Part shown: piece after piece, positions 16,454 through 24,603 of the stretch
Layout of the letters: each line of letters opens with the position of its first letter
How positions within the stretch are numbered: the first letter of the stretch is position 1
Assembly: GCA_019694355.1 (NCBI GenBank)
Contig: JAIBCB010000001.1
Span: 124,001 to 188,000 of the forward strand
DNA from: Pyrinomonadaceae bacterium
GTDB lineage: Bacteria > Acidobacteriota > Blastocatellia > Pyrinomonadales > Pyrinomonadaceae
Length of the DNA: 64,000 nt
Reading direction: 5' to 3'
Made by a program: the position numbers and the translations under genes
Notes under the pieces: generated by a model
Databases searched by the model: none
What the model saw: only the letters and a program-made list of their open reading frames with translations
What the model was told of the DNA's origin: nothing

Positions 16454-18700
16454 TTAGAAAATGCTGATGTCGTTTCGGTCGATCTCTGCGGGGCTTGTCG
16501 AAGTGCCGTTGTCCGCTGTTTGGTAGGGAAGCCAGCTTCGCCCGTCATAAAGTGCCGCTTCCGCCTTGGCAGCGGTCATCGGTTTTGCAAGAAGATAGCC
16601 TTGTCCGTAGTCGCAGCCCAAGTGCTTAAGGACGGAAAGTTGAGCACTCGTTTCTATGCCTTCGGCGATGACCTTCATCCGAAGGTTCTTTGCGAGCGAG
16701 ATGATCGTCTGGAGAATCTCCGAATCTTCGCCATTCGGCCCGACGCCCGAGACGAATGATCGATCGATCTTGATCGTGTCGAACGGCAGTTTATGCAGAA
16801 TGCTCAGGCTCGAATAGCCGGTTCCGAAGTCATCAAGACTTAGCTGAACGCCCAGCCGCTTAAGGTCCTTGAGGAGTTTCAGCGTAAATTCAGGATTGTC
16901 CATTGCCGTGCTCTCGGTGATCTCGAGCTTGAGGCCTTCGGGTGCAAGTTTCGATCTCTCGAGAGCGTGTTCGATGTCGTAAACAAGATCTTCGCTTGAG
17001 AGGTGCTTGCCTGAGATGTTGACGCTGACGAGAATATCGCGAGTTTCAGGCGAAATCTTTCGCCACTCGGCCATCTGGTCGGTCGTTTCACGCAGGATCC
17101 ATTTAGTGATCGGGATGATAAGCCCGGAATCCTCCGCGATCGGAATAAATCTCGCGGGCGAAATGTTGCCATACTCACTATGATTCCAGCGTAAAAGAGC
17201 CTCAAAGCCGAGTAGTTTGCCGTCGGCTATCCGGACAAGCGGCTGATAGCTCATCGAGAGTTCGCCGCGTTCGATAGCGTGGCTAAGATCCATTTCCAAC
17301 CGAACACGTTCAAGGAATCGCGTTCTGAGATCTCGTGTAAACACCGCAACGCTCTCACGCTGTGCCTTTGCGTAGTTCATTGCGATATCCGCATCGCGAA
17401 GGATCTCTTCCGGCATCGTGTATTCGAGGTCTGCCGGCGCGATACCGATATTCACCGAGATCGAGATTCGATTGCCGCTCAGCGAAAATGGCTGCGAGAT
17501 GCTGTCGTGGATGCGTTGAGCGACCTTCTTGGCCTTTGAAGCGGTAGATGGGCCCTTGAGGATGATCGCAAACTCGTCTCCGCCAAGCCGGGCGACCGTG
17601 TCCGATGGCGTTACCAACCGCAGGAATCTTCGAGCGGCAATGCTCAGAACTTTGTCGCCGATCGTATGTCCAAGGCTGTCGTTGATGTTCTTGAATCGCG
17701 AGAGATCGAGGAAAAGGACGTGATAAACGGAACTATTATCGTTTCGGTATTTTGCGATGCGGGCGAGCAGTTTATCGTGCAGGAGCTTGCGGTTCGCAAG
17801 TCCGGTGAGGGCATCGTGGAGGGCTGCGTGCTGAAAATCCTGCTCGCTCTTTCTAAGCGCGAGGTTTGCCCGCTCCTGGCTCTCAAGCGCGACAGCGAGT
17901 TCTTCCGCGTAAACTTCTGCTTCTTTGCGCAAGGTTCTCTCGGTCTCGGCCTTCTCTTCTTGAACCGCCTCGGTCTCGCGCATTGCCCGTTTTAGATCGC
18001 TGACGGACCTTCGATAGCTGAAATAGACGATCGCAATTCCTACGGCCGAGATAGCGGCCGTCAGGATGTCGCCATAGATGGCGAGCATATAGACCAATGC
18101 CGCAAGGCCCGCACCGACGATGTGCATCATCGCTCGGGACGAGAAATCCCGCAGCCAGTTTCGATACGCCTCGCTTAGACGGTTCTTGGCTCGGATGAAG
18201 GACAAGATCGAGGATGCGATCACAAAATGCAATACCGAGATCGTGCCGAGCGTTACGATCAGATGCTGAGCACTGCCGACCGTGGCGGTTACCAGGCGTG
18301 TTGTCGGCAGCGTCGTCCAGATCAAATATGCAGCAGTAAAGCTGACGACGTTCAGCGCGATATTGAACGGCACCATGAACTGCTGAAACTTAAAGCCTTG
18401 TCGGTAGTGAAGGTAAAGGCAGTTCGCAGTTGTTTCGATCCCGGCAAAGAGGATCGCCGTTGGGCCGCCGTAAAAGAGAAAGGCAAGATAAACGCAGGCG
18501 TCCGAAAACGTCAGCGCGATGTCGGTTCCGGGAAGGGGAATGCTCGCACGCGGAGCGATAACGACCGCAAAAAGAAGAAGAGCTCCAAGCAGCGGTGTCA
18601 GATTTGAAACGTCGAAGTTAACAACCGCATAGATCACGGCAAGAAAGCCGAACGCGATCGTTATGATCCTGGAGAGTTTTTCTTGTGGGTCGAGGGCCAT
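16454..18700 (-). CDS. Membrane GGDEF-EAL protein (cyclic di-GMP turnover)
   Basis: This 748-residue protein has about eight N-terminal membrane segments (residues 10-235), a short coiled linker, a GGDEF domain (RLGGDEFAIIL intact) and an EAL domain. The EAL catalytic motifs are present (GFEALLRWNH, DDFGTGYSSL, KIDRSFV). Both cyclic di-GMP synthesis and breakdown are therefore possible. The RxxD product-inhibition site expected just upstream of GGDEF is replaced by TPSD, so feedback inhibition is probably lost. The membrane module would sense an unknown signal. The gene is divergent from the small repeat protein at 19124, with a 423-bp shared control region. Confidence 0.92.
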   Translation of the reverse strand: MALDPQEKLSRIITIAFGFLAVIYAVVNFDVSNLTPLLGALLLFAVVIAPRASIPLPGTDIALTFSDACVYLAFLFYGGPTAILFAGIETTANCLYLHYRQGFKFQQFMVPFNIALNVVSFTAAYLIWTTLPTTRLVTATVGSAQHLIVTLGTISVLHFVIASSILSFIRAKNRLSEAYRNWLRDFSSRAMMHIVGAGLAALVYMLAIYGDILTAAISAVGIAIVYFSYRRSVSDLKRAMRETEAVQEEKAETERTLRKEAEVYAEELAVALESQERANLALRKSEQDFQHAALHDALTGLANRKLLHDKLLARIAKYRNDNSSVYHVLFLDLSRFKNINDSLGHTIGDKVLSIAARRFLRLVTPSDTVARLGGDEFAIILKGPSTASKAKKVAQRIHDSISQPFSLSGNRISISVNIGIAPADLEYTMPEEILRDADIAMNYAKAQRESVAVFTRDLRTRFLERVRLEMDLSHAIERGELSMSYQPLVRIADGKLLGFEALLRWNHSEYGNISPARFIPIAEDSGLIIPITKWILRETTDQMAEWRKISPETRDILVSVNISGKHLSSEDLVYDIEHALERSKLAPEGLKLEITESTAMDNPEFTLKLLKDLKRLGVQLSLDDFGTGYSSLSILHKLPFDTIKIDRSFVSGVGPNGEDSEILQTIISLAKNLRMKVIAEGIETSAQLSVLKHLGCDYGQGYLLAKPMTAAKAEAALYDGRSWLPYQTADNGTSTSPAEIDRNDISIF

Positions 18701-18825
18701 CCTTGACAGTGGTTCTGGAAGCGAACAGAGATAATTGCGAAAACCAAGGCCAGCTATAAGTTTAACACGTGTTTATCCCCAAAATGCAAGCATTTTTCGG
18801 CTCTTAAGAGGCCAGGGAATCTTAG

Positions 18826-18871
18826 TTGTATACAAACTATCCAGGTCAAAATCTGTATAGCTTGTATACAA
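18826..18871. promoter_or_regulatory. Paired TTGTATACAA palindromes (candidate activator sites)
   Basis: Two identical perfect 10-bp palindromes lie at 18826-18835 and 18862-18871, 36 bp apart. They lie about 200-240 bp upstream of the expected start of the sigma-54-like promoter at 19041, a usual place for enhancer-binding-protein sites. Confidence 0.55.
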
Positions 18872-19040
18872 TGGCCGTAAACTATTGACATTACAGGCGG
18901 TTAGAGGAAACCCGAGTTTAGTGAATAGTAAGTATACAGGAATCGGAGATCACCGGCACGGCCGATCGCTGCTGATCGCAGGCGTCGTAAACCATTGAAT
19001 CTACGCAGGTTAGGAGAATCTTCTTCAGCGGTCAAAGCTT

Positions 19041-19056
19041 TGGCACGCGTCTTGAA
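19041..19056 (+). promoter_or_regulatory. Candidate sigma-54 promoter of the repeat-protein gene
   Basis: TGGCACGCGTCTTGAA matches TGGCACG-N4-TTGC(A/T) at all but the -12 C. Expected transcription start is near 19067, about 57 nt before the ATG. The mismatch position is the same as in the pilin promoter at 3290. Confidence 0.5.
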
Positions 19057-19123
19057 TTAGACAAGGGCGAAAGACGCCGAAGCTTTGGGGGCTTCCAAAA
19101 ACTAAAAAACTGGAGAAGAGAAA

Positions 19124-19417
19124 ATGAAAAAGACAATCGCAGGACTCGCACTCGGACTTATGCTCATGGCCGGAAACGCATTCGCAGGTGATGGAATCAT
19201 CGTTGGCGGAACACTCGTTGATGACAGCGGAACCCGCAACCCGACAACATGCACCACAATGACCGGAACGCGTGACATCGTCGTCGATGCGGCAACGGGC
19301 ATCATCATCTCGGACTTTACCGGCATTATTATCTCGGATCTCGTCGGCATACTCGTCGGCGACCGTACGGCTCCGTCGAATTGCAGTGCACGTGACGGCA
19401 TCATCATCTCGGACTAA
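19124..19417 (+). CDS. Small exported protein with GIIISD octad repeats
   Basis: This 97-residue protein has a clear signal peptide (cleavage after AFA at residue 21). The mature 76 residues contain a strict 8-residue repeat at 59-82 (GIIISDFT, GIIISDLV, GILVGDRT), a related start (DGIIVGG, 23-29) and the same motif as its last seven residues (DGIIISD). Two cysteines (43 and 87) could form a disulfide. Short Gly-Ile-Ile-Ile-Ser-Asp strands suggest stacked beta strands, as in amyloid-like or beta-solenoid surface proteins, but I recognise no family. Start: ATG at 19124 with GGAGAAG upstream. It has its own terminator and stands alone. Confidence 0.85.
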   Translation: MKKTIAGLALGLMLMAGNAFAGDGIIVGGTLVDDSGTRNPTTCTTMTGTRDIVVDAATGIIISDFTGIIISDLVGILVGDRTAPSNCSARDGIIISD

Positions 19418-19467
19418 GCTTGTCCGAAATTGGTTGTCACACACCGGGGTACCACGGTGACACCACC

Positions 19468-19505
19468 AAAATGGCTCGTCGCGAAAGCGTCGGGCCATTT
19501 TTTTT
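19468..19505 (+). terminator. Rho-independent terminator of the repeat-protein gene
   Basis: AAATGGC and inner CG/CGC pair with GCG, CG and GCCATTT around a GAAA tetraloop, followed by eight T. It overlaps the end of the converging cysteine desulfurase gene by 2 bp. Confidence 0.85.
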
Positions 19506-20685
19506 ATGCGTGTTTTGCCGTCGGCTGCAGAGAGCGGAGGCGTGCAACGGATGAGGGAAGCAATTCGAGAAGTTTGTCGATCTCTTCGGCAGTGTTCTGG
19601 CGCCCGAGGCTGAATCGAATTGCACCGCGGGCGACCGCATCACCGTGTCCTAAAGCCCGAATCACTGGCGATGGCTCGAGCGAACCTGACGAACAGGCCG
19701 AGCCCGTCGAGACCGCGATCCCCTGCATATCGAGGGCGATCAAAAGGGCTTCACCTTCGATCGAGCGGAAGGAGATGTTCGCAATATTCGGCAGTCGTGT
19801 TGTGCGGTCGCCATTCGGGATCGCATCGGGAACGCGTTCGAGGATGTCGTTCTCGATCCGATCGCGGAACGAACGTATTCGCGTATCAAGATCATCGAGG
19901 GTTGATCCCGCCAGTTCTGCCGCAGAACCAAGTCCGACGATTCCCGGGACATTTTCGGTTCCGGCACGAGTTCCTCTTTCCTGACGGCCGCCGATGTTCT
20001 GCGTGTGGAGCCTCACGCCTCGGCGAACATACAGGCCGCCGACGCCTTTCGGCCCGTTGATCTTGTGTCCGGAGAACGAAAGCAGGTCGCAGCCGATCTC
20101 TTCGACATCGACTCTTATCTTCCCAACTGCCTGCACGGCGTCCGTATGAAACCAGATCTTCTTGCCCGGCCTTCGCAGATCGCGCACCAAGGAGCCGATC
20201 TCGTTTATGGGCTGAAGCGTGCCGATCTCGTTGTTTGCGGCCATCACGGTGATCAGGATCGTGTCGTCGCGGATCGCCGCTCGGACATCTTCGATCTTGA
20301 CGATCCCATTCTCGTAAACGGGCAGAACGGTGAGTTCAAATCCTTTCTTTTCAAGGTCTTCGCAGACCGATTCGACGGCCGGATGCTCGATCGCCGAAAG
20401 GATGATGTGGTTGCCGTGACGCGAATTCGCCTCGACAAGGCCGCGGATCGCCAAATTGTTCGATTCGGTGCCGCCGGACGTAAAAATTATTTCGTTCGGG
20501 CGGGTCGCATTCAGGAGGGCCGCTACCTGATGCCGTGCACGGTCAACGGCCATCTTGGCCGTTTGCCCGAATGTGTGGATGCTCGAGGCGTTCCCAAAAT
20601 CGTCGGTCAGATACGGCATCATTGCTTCAAGAACCGCCGGATCGAGCGGTGTGGTCGCACTATTGTCGAGGTATATTCGCTCCAC
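19504..20685 (-). CDS. Cysteine desulfurase (NifS/IscS family)
   Basis: This 393-residue PLP enzyme takes sulfur from cysteine for iron-sulfur clusters and tRNA thiolation. It starts MERIYLDNSATTPLDP. It has the cofactor region SGGTESNNLAI, the PLP lysine in SFSGHKINGPKG and the sulfur-carrying cysteine in STGSACSSGSLEPS. Length and motifs place it in the IscS/NifS group. No IscU, SUF or mnmA gene is adjacent, so the acceptor is not known from context. Start: GTG at 20685. Confidence 0.93.
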   Translation of the reverse strand: MERIYLDNSATTPLDPAVLEAMMPYLTDDFGNASSIHTFGQTAKMAVDRARHQVAALLNATRPNEIIFTSGGTESNNLAIRGLVEANSRHGNHIILSAIEHPAVESVCEDLEKKGFELTVLPVYENGIVKIEDVRAAIRDDTILITVMAANNEIGTLQPINEIGSLVRDLRRPGKKIWFHTDAVQAVGKIRVDVEEIGCDLLSFSGHKINGPKGVGGLYVRRGVRLHTQNIGGRQERGTRAGTENVPGIVGLGSAAELAGSTLDDLDTRIRSFRDRIENDILERVPDAIPNGDRTTRLPNIANISFRSIEGEALLIALDMQGIAVSTGSACSSGSLEPSPVIRALGHGDAVARGAIRFSLGRQNTAEEIDKLLELLPSSVARLRSLQPTAKHA

Positions 20686-20874
20686 GATAGCCTAAGTATA
20701 GTCTTCGAGGAACCATTAGCGGTAGCGCGACCGTCCGGCGAGCTCCGGAATAAGTGAAAAGTAGAAAGTCAGAAGTGGTGTTGAAGGCATTAGGACTTAT
20801 CACCTATCCCTTATAACTTATTTCGGAAACCACCGTTCGGCGGTAGTTGACTCTGCGGTTTCGCCCTTAAATGC

Positions 20875-20903
20875 TTGCCTGTATTGCTTATAAAGGATAA
20901 ATT
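20875..20903 (+). promoter_or_regulatory. Weak sigma-70-like promoter before the radical SAM operon
   Basis: TTGCCT and TAAATT are separated by 17 bp. Each box has 4 of 6 consensus bases. It lies 43 bp before the ATG at 20946. The rest of the 260-bp gap (20686-20945) shows nothing else clear. Confidence 0.35.
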
Positions 20904-20945
20904 AGTAGGTTGGCACTATGCCCGACAGCGGGCGGGATTTTAACA

Positions 20946-22112
20946 ATGGATTTTGCGACAAAAGAGATCTTCAAGCGGTATGCGAGCATGGTCGTCGGAC
21001 GGCAGATGACGCCCGTCTTCCTGAACATTCTGGTTACGAGTGTTTGCGATATGCGCTGCACGCATTGTTTTTTCACCGAGGAGTTGGATGATCGTCCGCG
21101 AAAGAAGCTCCAGATGAAGACGGACGAGATCGCACGCATCTCGGAAACGTTGGGAGGAAATCTCGGCGTACTCGTGCTTGCAGGCGGTGAACCTTTCACG
21201 CGGAAAGACCTGCCGGAGATCGTTCGTGCCTTCTACGAGAACAACAAGCTCGATTCGGTTTACCTGATGTCTAACGGCCAGATACATCCGAGGATCTTCC
21301 CGGATGTTGCTCGGATCATGGACGAGTGTCCGAAACTGAACGTCTCGGTCGCTCTCGGCATCGACGGATTGAAGGATGCGCACGAGAAGATCCGCCGCAA
21401 AGAGGGAAGCTGGGACAAGGCGATCCACACGGCGCGTACTTTGCAGGAGATGAAGAAAGAGCAGTATCCGCAGCTCGACATTCAGACATGCACGTGCGTG
21501 ATGCACTCGAACGAAGACACGATCTTCGAGTGGTACGATTATCTCAAATACGATCTGAAGCCGGACAAGGTGAATATCAACTACATTCGCCCGCCGTCAG
21601 CAGATCCGAAGGAACTTGAGTTCGATCACAAGCGTTATCAAGAGCTGTCGCATATGATCCTTGAGGACACGAAGAATGCCGCTCTGAAGAATAATTACGG
21701 CGGCGATTCTGGTATGTTCAAGGCCGCGGTCGATATCTATATGCACGATATCATCGCGAAGACCAAGGAAGAGAACAAGGCCCAGCTCAAGTGCTATGCA
21801 GGTTCGGCAGGTGCGGTGATATATGACAACGGAGCGTTGTCATCATGCGAGAACAAGCCCGACGTTCTTAATCTTCGTGATTATGATTGGGATTTCACAA
21901 AGGCGTGGCACAGCGATCTGATGAAGCAGCGCCGCAAAGAGGTCGCCGACGGCTGCTATTGCACGCACGAATCGAATTGCTTCTATCCTTCGCTCCCGCT
22001 TAATCCCGGACATCTTCTAAAGATCAAAGGGCTCGAACGCGATATGAAGAAGGCGGCCGAGAAGATGAAGTTCGAAGCGGCAAGAGAGGTTGCTCTAAAG
22101 GTTGTAAATTAA
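20946..22112 (+). CDS. Radical SAM protein with C-terminal SPASM/twitch-like cysteines
   Basis: This 388-residue enzyme has the cluster motif CDMRCTHC (Cys34, Cys38, Cys41) and a following GGEP segment (VLAGGEPFTRKD) that binds S-adenosylmethionine. The C-terminal part carries more cysteines (LKCYAGSAG, SSCENKP, DGCYCTHESNC), as in SPASM or twitch domains that hold an extra iron-sulfur cluster. The substrate is unknown; family members modify peptides, sugars or lipids. Its stop codon overlaps the hicB start by one base, and a glycolipid-type glycosyltransferase follows, so a role in lipid or envelope modification is possible. Start: ATG at 20946; an upstream TTG is less likely. Confidence 0.87.
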   Translation: MDFATKEIFKRYASMVVGRQMTPVFLNILVTSVCDMRCTHCFFTEELDDRPRKKLQMKTDEIARISETLGGNLGVLVLAGGEPFTRKDLPEIVRAFYENNKLDSVYLMSNGQIHPRIFPDVARIMDECPKLNVSVALGIDGLKDAHEKIRRKEGSWDKAIHTARTLQEMKKEQYPQLDIQTCTCVMHSNEDTIFEWYDYLKYDLKPDKVNINYIRPPSADPKELEFDHKRYQELSHMILEDTKNAALKNNYGGDSGMFKAAVDIYMHDIIAKTKEENKAQLKCYAGSAGAVIYDNGALSSCENKPDVLNLRDYDWDFTKAWHSDLMKQRRKEVADGCYCTHESNCFYPSLPLNPGHLLKIKGLERDMKKAAEKMKFEAAREVALKVVN

Positions 22113-22408
22113 TGGTTGCATATACGGCGAAATATACCTTTATTGAGGATGGCGTTCATGGAGAGGTCGTTGATTTCCCGGGCGTTATCACGTTTGGGAC
22201 CGATCTATCGCACACTCGCCGACTCCTTGCCGGAGCCTTGGTAGATATGGCCGAAACGAACCTCTCTCTTGGTGAGCCGCTTCCAAAACCCGACTCCACC
22301 GCGGCATTCGAGGAGAGTGCCGCAGATCTTGTCGAACCGATCTATTTGGTCCTCGAGGCCTCCTCGACGATAAAGATAGTGCCGGAAATGGAATATGAAG
22401 CGGCGTGA
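22112..22408 (+). CDS. hicB: HicB-family antitoxin
   Basis: This 98-residue protein has the HicB partial RNase H-like fold at its N-terminus (YTAKYTFIEDGVHGEVVDFPGVITFGTDL, then EALV-like AGALVDMAETNL). It should neutralise the HicA RNase encoded next, with which it overlaps by 14 bp. No separate DNA-binding domain is obvious after residue 75, so autoregulation is uncertain. Its ATG shares a base with the stop of the radical SAM gene, so expression is probably tied to that operon. Confidence 0.85.
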   Translation: MVAYTAKYTFIEDGVHGEVVDFPGVITFGTDLSHTRRLLAGALVDMAETNLSLGEPLPKPDSTAAFEESAADLVEPIYLVLEASSTIKIVPEMEYEAA

Positions 22409-22580
22409 TCTGCTTCAACATTTGAAAAAACACGATTGCAGCCTTCTTCGTGAAGGTGGGAGCCATTCGATATTCGTTAATAATAAGACGGGGAAGCGCA
22501 CCTCGATCCCGCGGCATAGCGACATCCCGGAATTCACCGCCGCAGCGATCTGCCGACAACTAATGATCCCTTTGCCCTAA
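22395..22580 (+). CDS. hicA: HicA-family mRNA interferase toxin
   Basis: This 61-residue protein has the HicA double-stranded-RNA-binding-like fold. It opens MKRRDLLQHLKKHDC and carries the catalytic His24 in EGGSHSIF, then PRHSDIPEFTAAAICRQL. HicA cleaves mRNA and tmRNA and is blocked by HicB. The antitoxin comes first here. The stop codon is followed with no gap by the start of the glycosyltransferase gene, so the toxin is translated in the middle of an operon. Full length for the family and apparently intact. Confidence 0.88.
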   Translation: MKRRDLLQHLKKHDCSLLREGGSHSIFVNNKTGKRTSIPRHSDIPEFTAAAICRQLMIPLP

Positions 22581-23759
22581 ATGCAGCAGAATACCCCAAA
22601 GATCCTGATCATTTCGTCTGATACCGGCGGCGGACATCGCTCGGCGGCCAAGACCATTTCCGACGGATTTCAGAAGTTTTGGCGTGGTGATTCTGTTGCG
22701 GTCCGCACGATACGTGCAATTGAGGATTCACATCGGATCACCGAGCGTCTGGTCAACGTCTATAACTGGATACTTCAGAACAAGCAGCATTGGATGAAGT
22801 ATCTCTATTGGACGGTCAATAAGATCCGGCCGGAAAAGAGCAGTTTTCTGCATCGGAAGTGCTTTGCTTACACGCGGGACGTTTTTGAGAAATGGTGTCC
22901 GCATATCGTCGTGAGCGTCCATCCGTTGACACAGCATTTCTTTGCAAAGGTCCTCAAAGAGCTGAAACTTTCTGAACAGATACCGCTTGTTACGGTCGTT
23001 ACCGACCCGTGCTACGGCTTTTGGAAGGGCTGGGCCTGCGATGAAGTTACGCTCTATCTCGTCGCGAATGAAGACGCACGTCGCCAGCTCATCGATTACG
23101 GCGTGCCGTCCGAGAAGATCAAGATCTCCGGAATGCCCGTTCATCCGAAATTCCGCGAGGTCGAAGAAGCTGATGCACAAAGTGCCCGCCGTGCCTTCGG
23201 GCTCGACCCTGATAAGTTCACGGTTTTTGTAAATGCAGGCTGGATCGGCGGCGGAAATATCCCCGCGATCTTTCGCGAGCTCGTTCGCGGCGACCTCGAT
23301 GTTCAGGCGATCTTTCTTGCGGGCAAGAACCAGGAGCTTCGCGAGGAGGCCGAAGTGCTCGCACGCTCGGCGAAGTTTCCTGTGAAGGTGATCGGATATT
23401 CCGACGAGATCGAAAAGCTGATGCAGTCGGCGAACGTGATGGTCTCGAAGCTCGGCGGCCTTACGACCTTTGAGGCGCTAGCCTGCCGTTTGCCGATAAT
23501 CGCAGACGCCACCACGCCGCCGATGCCGCAGGAAGCGGGCACTGCACGCCTTATGTCCGAACGCGGTGCCGCGATACTGCTCAAGAACAGTCACGACATC
23601 GTTTCGACGGTCCGAGACCTTGCAGCGAACCGTGCAAACTACGCAAAAATGAAGGCCGCGGCCGCCGACCTTGCCCTTCCGGACTCGACGGAACGCATCA
23701 TCGCGGAGATCTATTCGCTGCTGCCGCAGAACGCGGTCTCACATCAAATTGCGGCGTGA
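22581..23759 (+). CDS. Glycosyltransferase of the MGDG synthase / UgtP type
   Basis: This 392-residue GT28-type enzyme starts with the MGDG-synthase motif ILIISSDTGGGHRSAAKTI and has the C-terminal donor-binding domain with FVNAGWIGGGNI and SKLGGLTTFEALACRLPII. Such enzymes move a sugar from a UDP- or GDP-sugar onto diacylglycerol at the membrane, making glycolipids. It starts right after the hicA stop and is likely co-translated with it. With the radical SAM enzyme and the SDR downstream it may form a lipid-modification pathway (inference). The sugar and the acceptor cannot be told. Confidence 0.86.
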   Translation: MQQNTPKILIISSDTGGGHRSAAKTISDGFQKFWRGDSVAVRTIRAIEDSHRITERLVNVYNWILQNKQHWMKYLYWTVNKIRPEKSSFLHRKCFAYTRDVFEKWCPHIVVSVHPLTQHFFAKVLKELKLSEQIPLVTVVTDPCYGFWKGWACDEVTLYLVANEDARRQLIDYGVPSEKIKISGMPVHPKFREVEEADAQSARRAFGLDPDKFTVFVNAGWIGGGNIPAIFRELVRGDLDVQAIFLAGKNQELREEAEVLARSAKFPVKVIGYSDEIEKLMQSANVMVSKLGGLTTFEALACRLPIIADATTPPMPQEAGTARLMSERGAAILLKNSHDIVSTVRDLAANRANYAKMKAAAADLALPDSTERIIAEIYSLLPQNAVSHQIAA

Positions 23760-23838
23760 ATCAAAATGCAATCTGTTTTGCCGACTTGCCCGATCTTTCG
23801 GATTTCTTTAACCTTGTCATTTTACGGAGATCACACAT

Positions 23839-24588
23839 TTGAGTCTGTTACTTGAAGGAAAACGTGCGTTCGTCTCGGGCGGAACTCGCGGTATCGGGGC
23901 GGCGATATGCGAAATATTCGCGCGCGAAGGTGCCGATGTCGCATTTAATTACAATTCACGCGACGATCTTGCGGCCGAGGTCGCGAGCAAGATCGAGGCG
24001 CACGGCCGTCGTGCGTTGAGTTTCAAAGTTTCGGTCACGGATCGCGCCGGTATGAAGCACGTCGCGAAGGAAATTCTCGAGAAATGGGGTCCTTTGAACG
24101 TGCTTGTGAACAACGCCGCGGTGAATAAGTCCGATAATTTTGCGACGACGACCGACAAGAGCTGGGATTGGGTGGTCGATACGAACGTGAACAGCCTTTT
24201 CGCGGTCACGAAGCCTTTTTACAAGCAGATGATACGTGCCCGCGAAGGTGCGATCCTGAATATCACGTCGGTCGGGGCGATCCGCAGCCTCCCGACGTCG
24301 GTTCATTACGCCACGTCGAAGTCGGCGATGATCGGCTTCACGAAATGTCTGTCGCGGGAAGCTGCGAACTTCGGCATTTCGGTGAATGCCATCGCCGCGG
24401 GCATTTATGACACGGACCTCGGCAACACTTTGCCGGAGCGGCTGCTGCATATTCACGAATTCTGGGTCTCGAAAGGCCGCCTCGGCCGCCCGCACGAACT
24501 CGCGGAGTTCGCCGCCTTTATGACGAGCGACCGCAACAGCTTCATGAACGGCGAGGTCGTGATCCTCGACGGCGGCGCCGTCACCTAA
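23839..24588 (+). CDS. SDR oxidoreductase, FabG-like (3-oxoacyl-ACP reductase type)
   Basis: This 249-residue classical short-chain dehydrogenase has the cofactor motif GGTRGIGAAI, the NNAA motif (LVNNAAVNKSD), the catalytic Ser (ITSVGAIRS) and YATSK. It ends EVVILDGGAVT as FabG proteins do. It reduces a ketone with NADPH. The fab cluster at 46-50 kb has no fabG, so this gene might supply that activity, or it may act on the lipid made by the upstream operon. Start: TTG at 23839 with CGGAG about 9 nt upstream. It is 79 bp after the glycosyltransferase gene. Confidence 0.86.
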   Translation: MSLLLEGKRAFVSGGTRGIGAAICEIFAREGADVAFNYNSRDDLAAEVASKIEAHGRRALSFKVSVTDRAGMKHVAKEILEKWGPLNVLVNNAAVNKSDNFATTTDKSWDWVVDTNVNSLFAVTKPFYKQMIRAREGAILNITSVGAIRSLPTSVHYATSKSAMIGFTKCLSREAANFGISVNAIAAGIYDTDLGNTLPERLLHIHEFWVSKGRLGRPHELAEFAAFMTSDRNSFMNGEVVILDGGAVT

Positions 24589-24603
24589 AACCTTAAAAAA
24601 CCT

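Larger units (their letters stand above)
18701..19123. promoter_or_regulatory. Long divergent control region between the GGDEF-EAL gene and the repeat-protein gene
   Basis: No gene is seen in these 423 bp. They hold a palindrome AACACGTGTT at 18764-18773, two TTGTATACAA boxes, two degenerate direct repeats (about 18877-18911 and 18987-19020, each starting GTAAAC and containing ATTGA...CAGG...TTAG) and a sigma-54-like promoter at 19041-19056. Confidence 0.6.
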
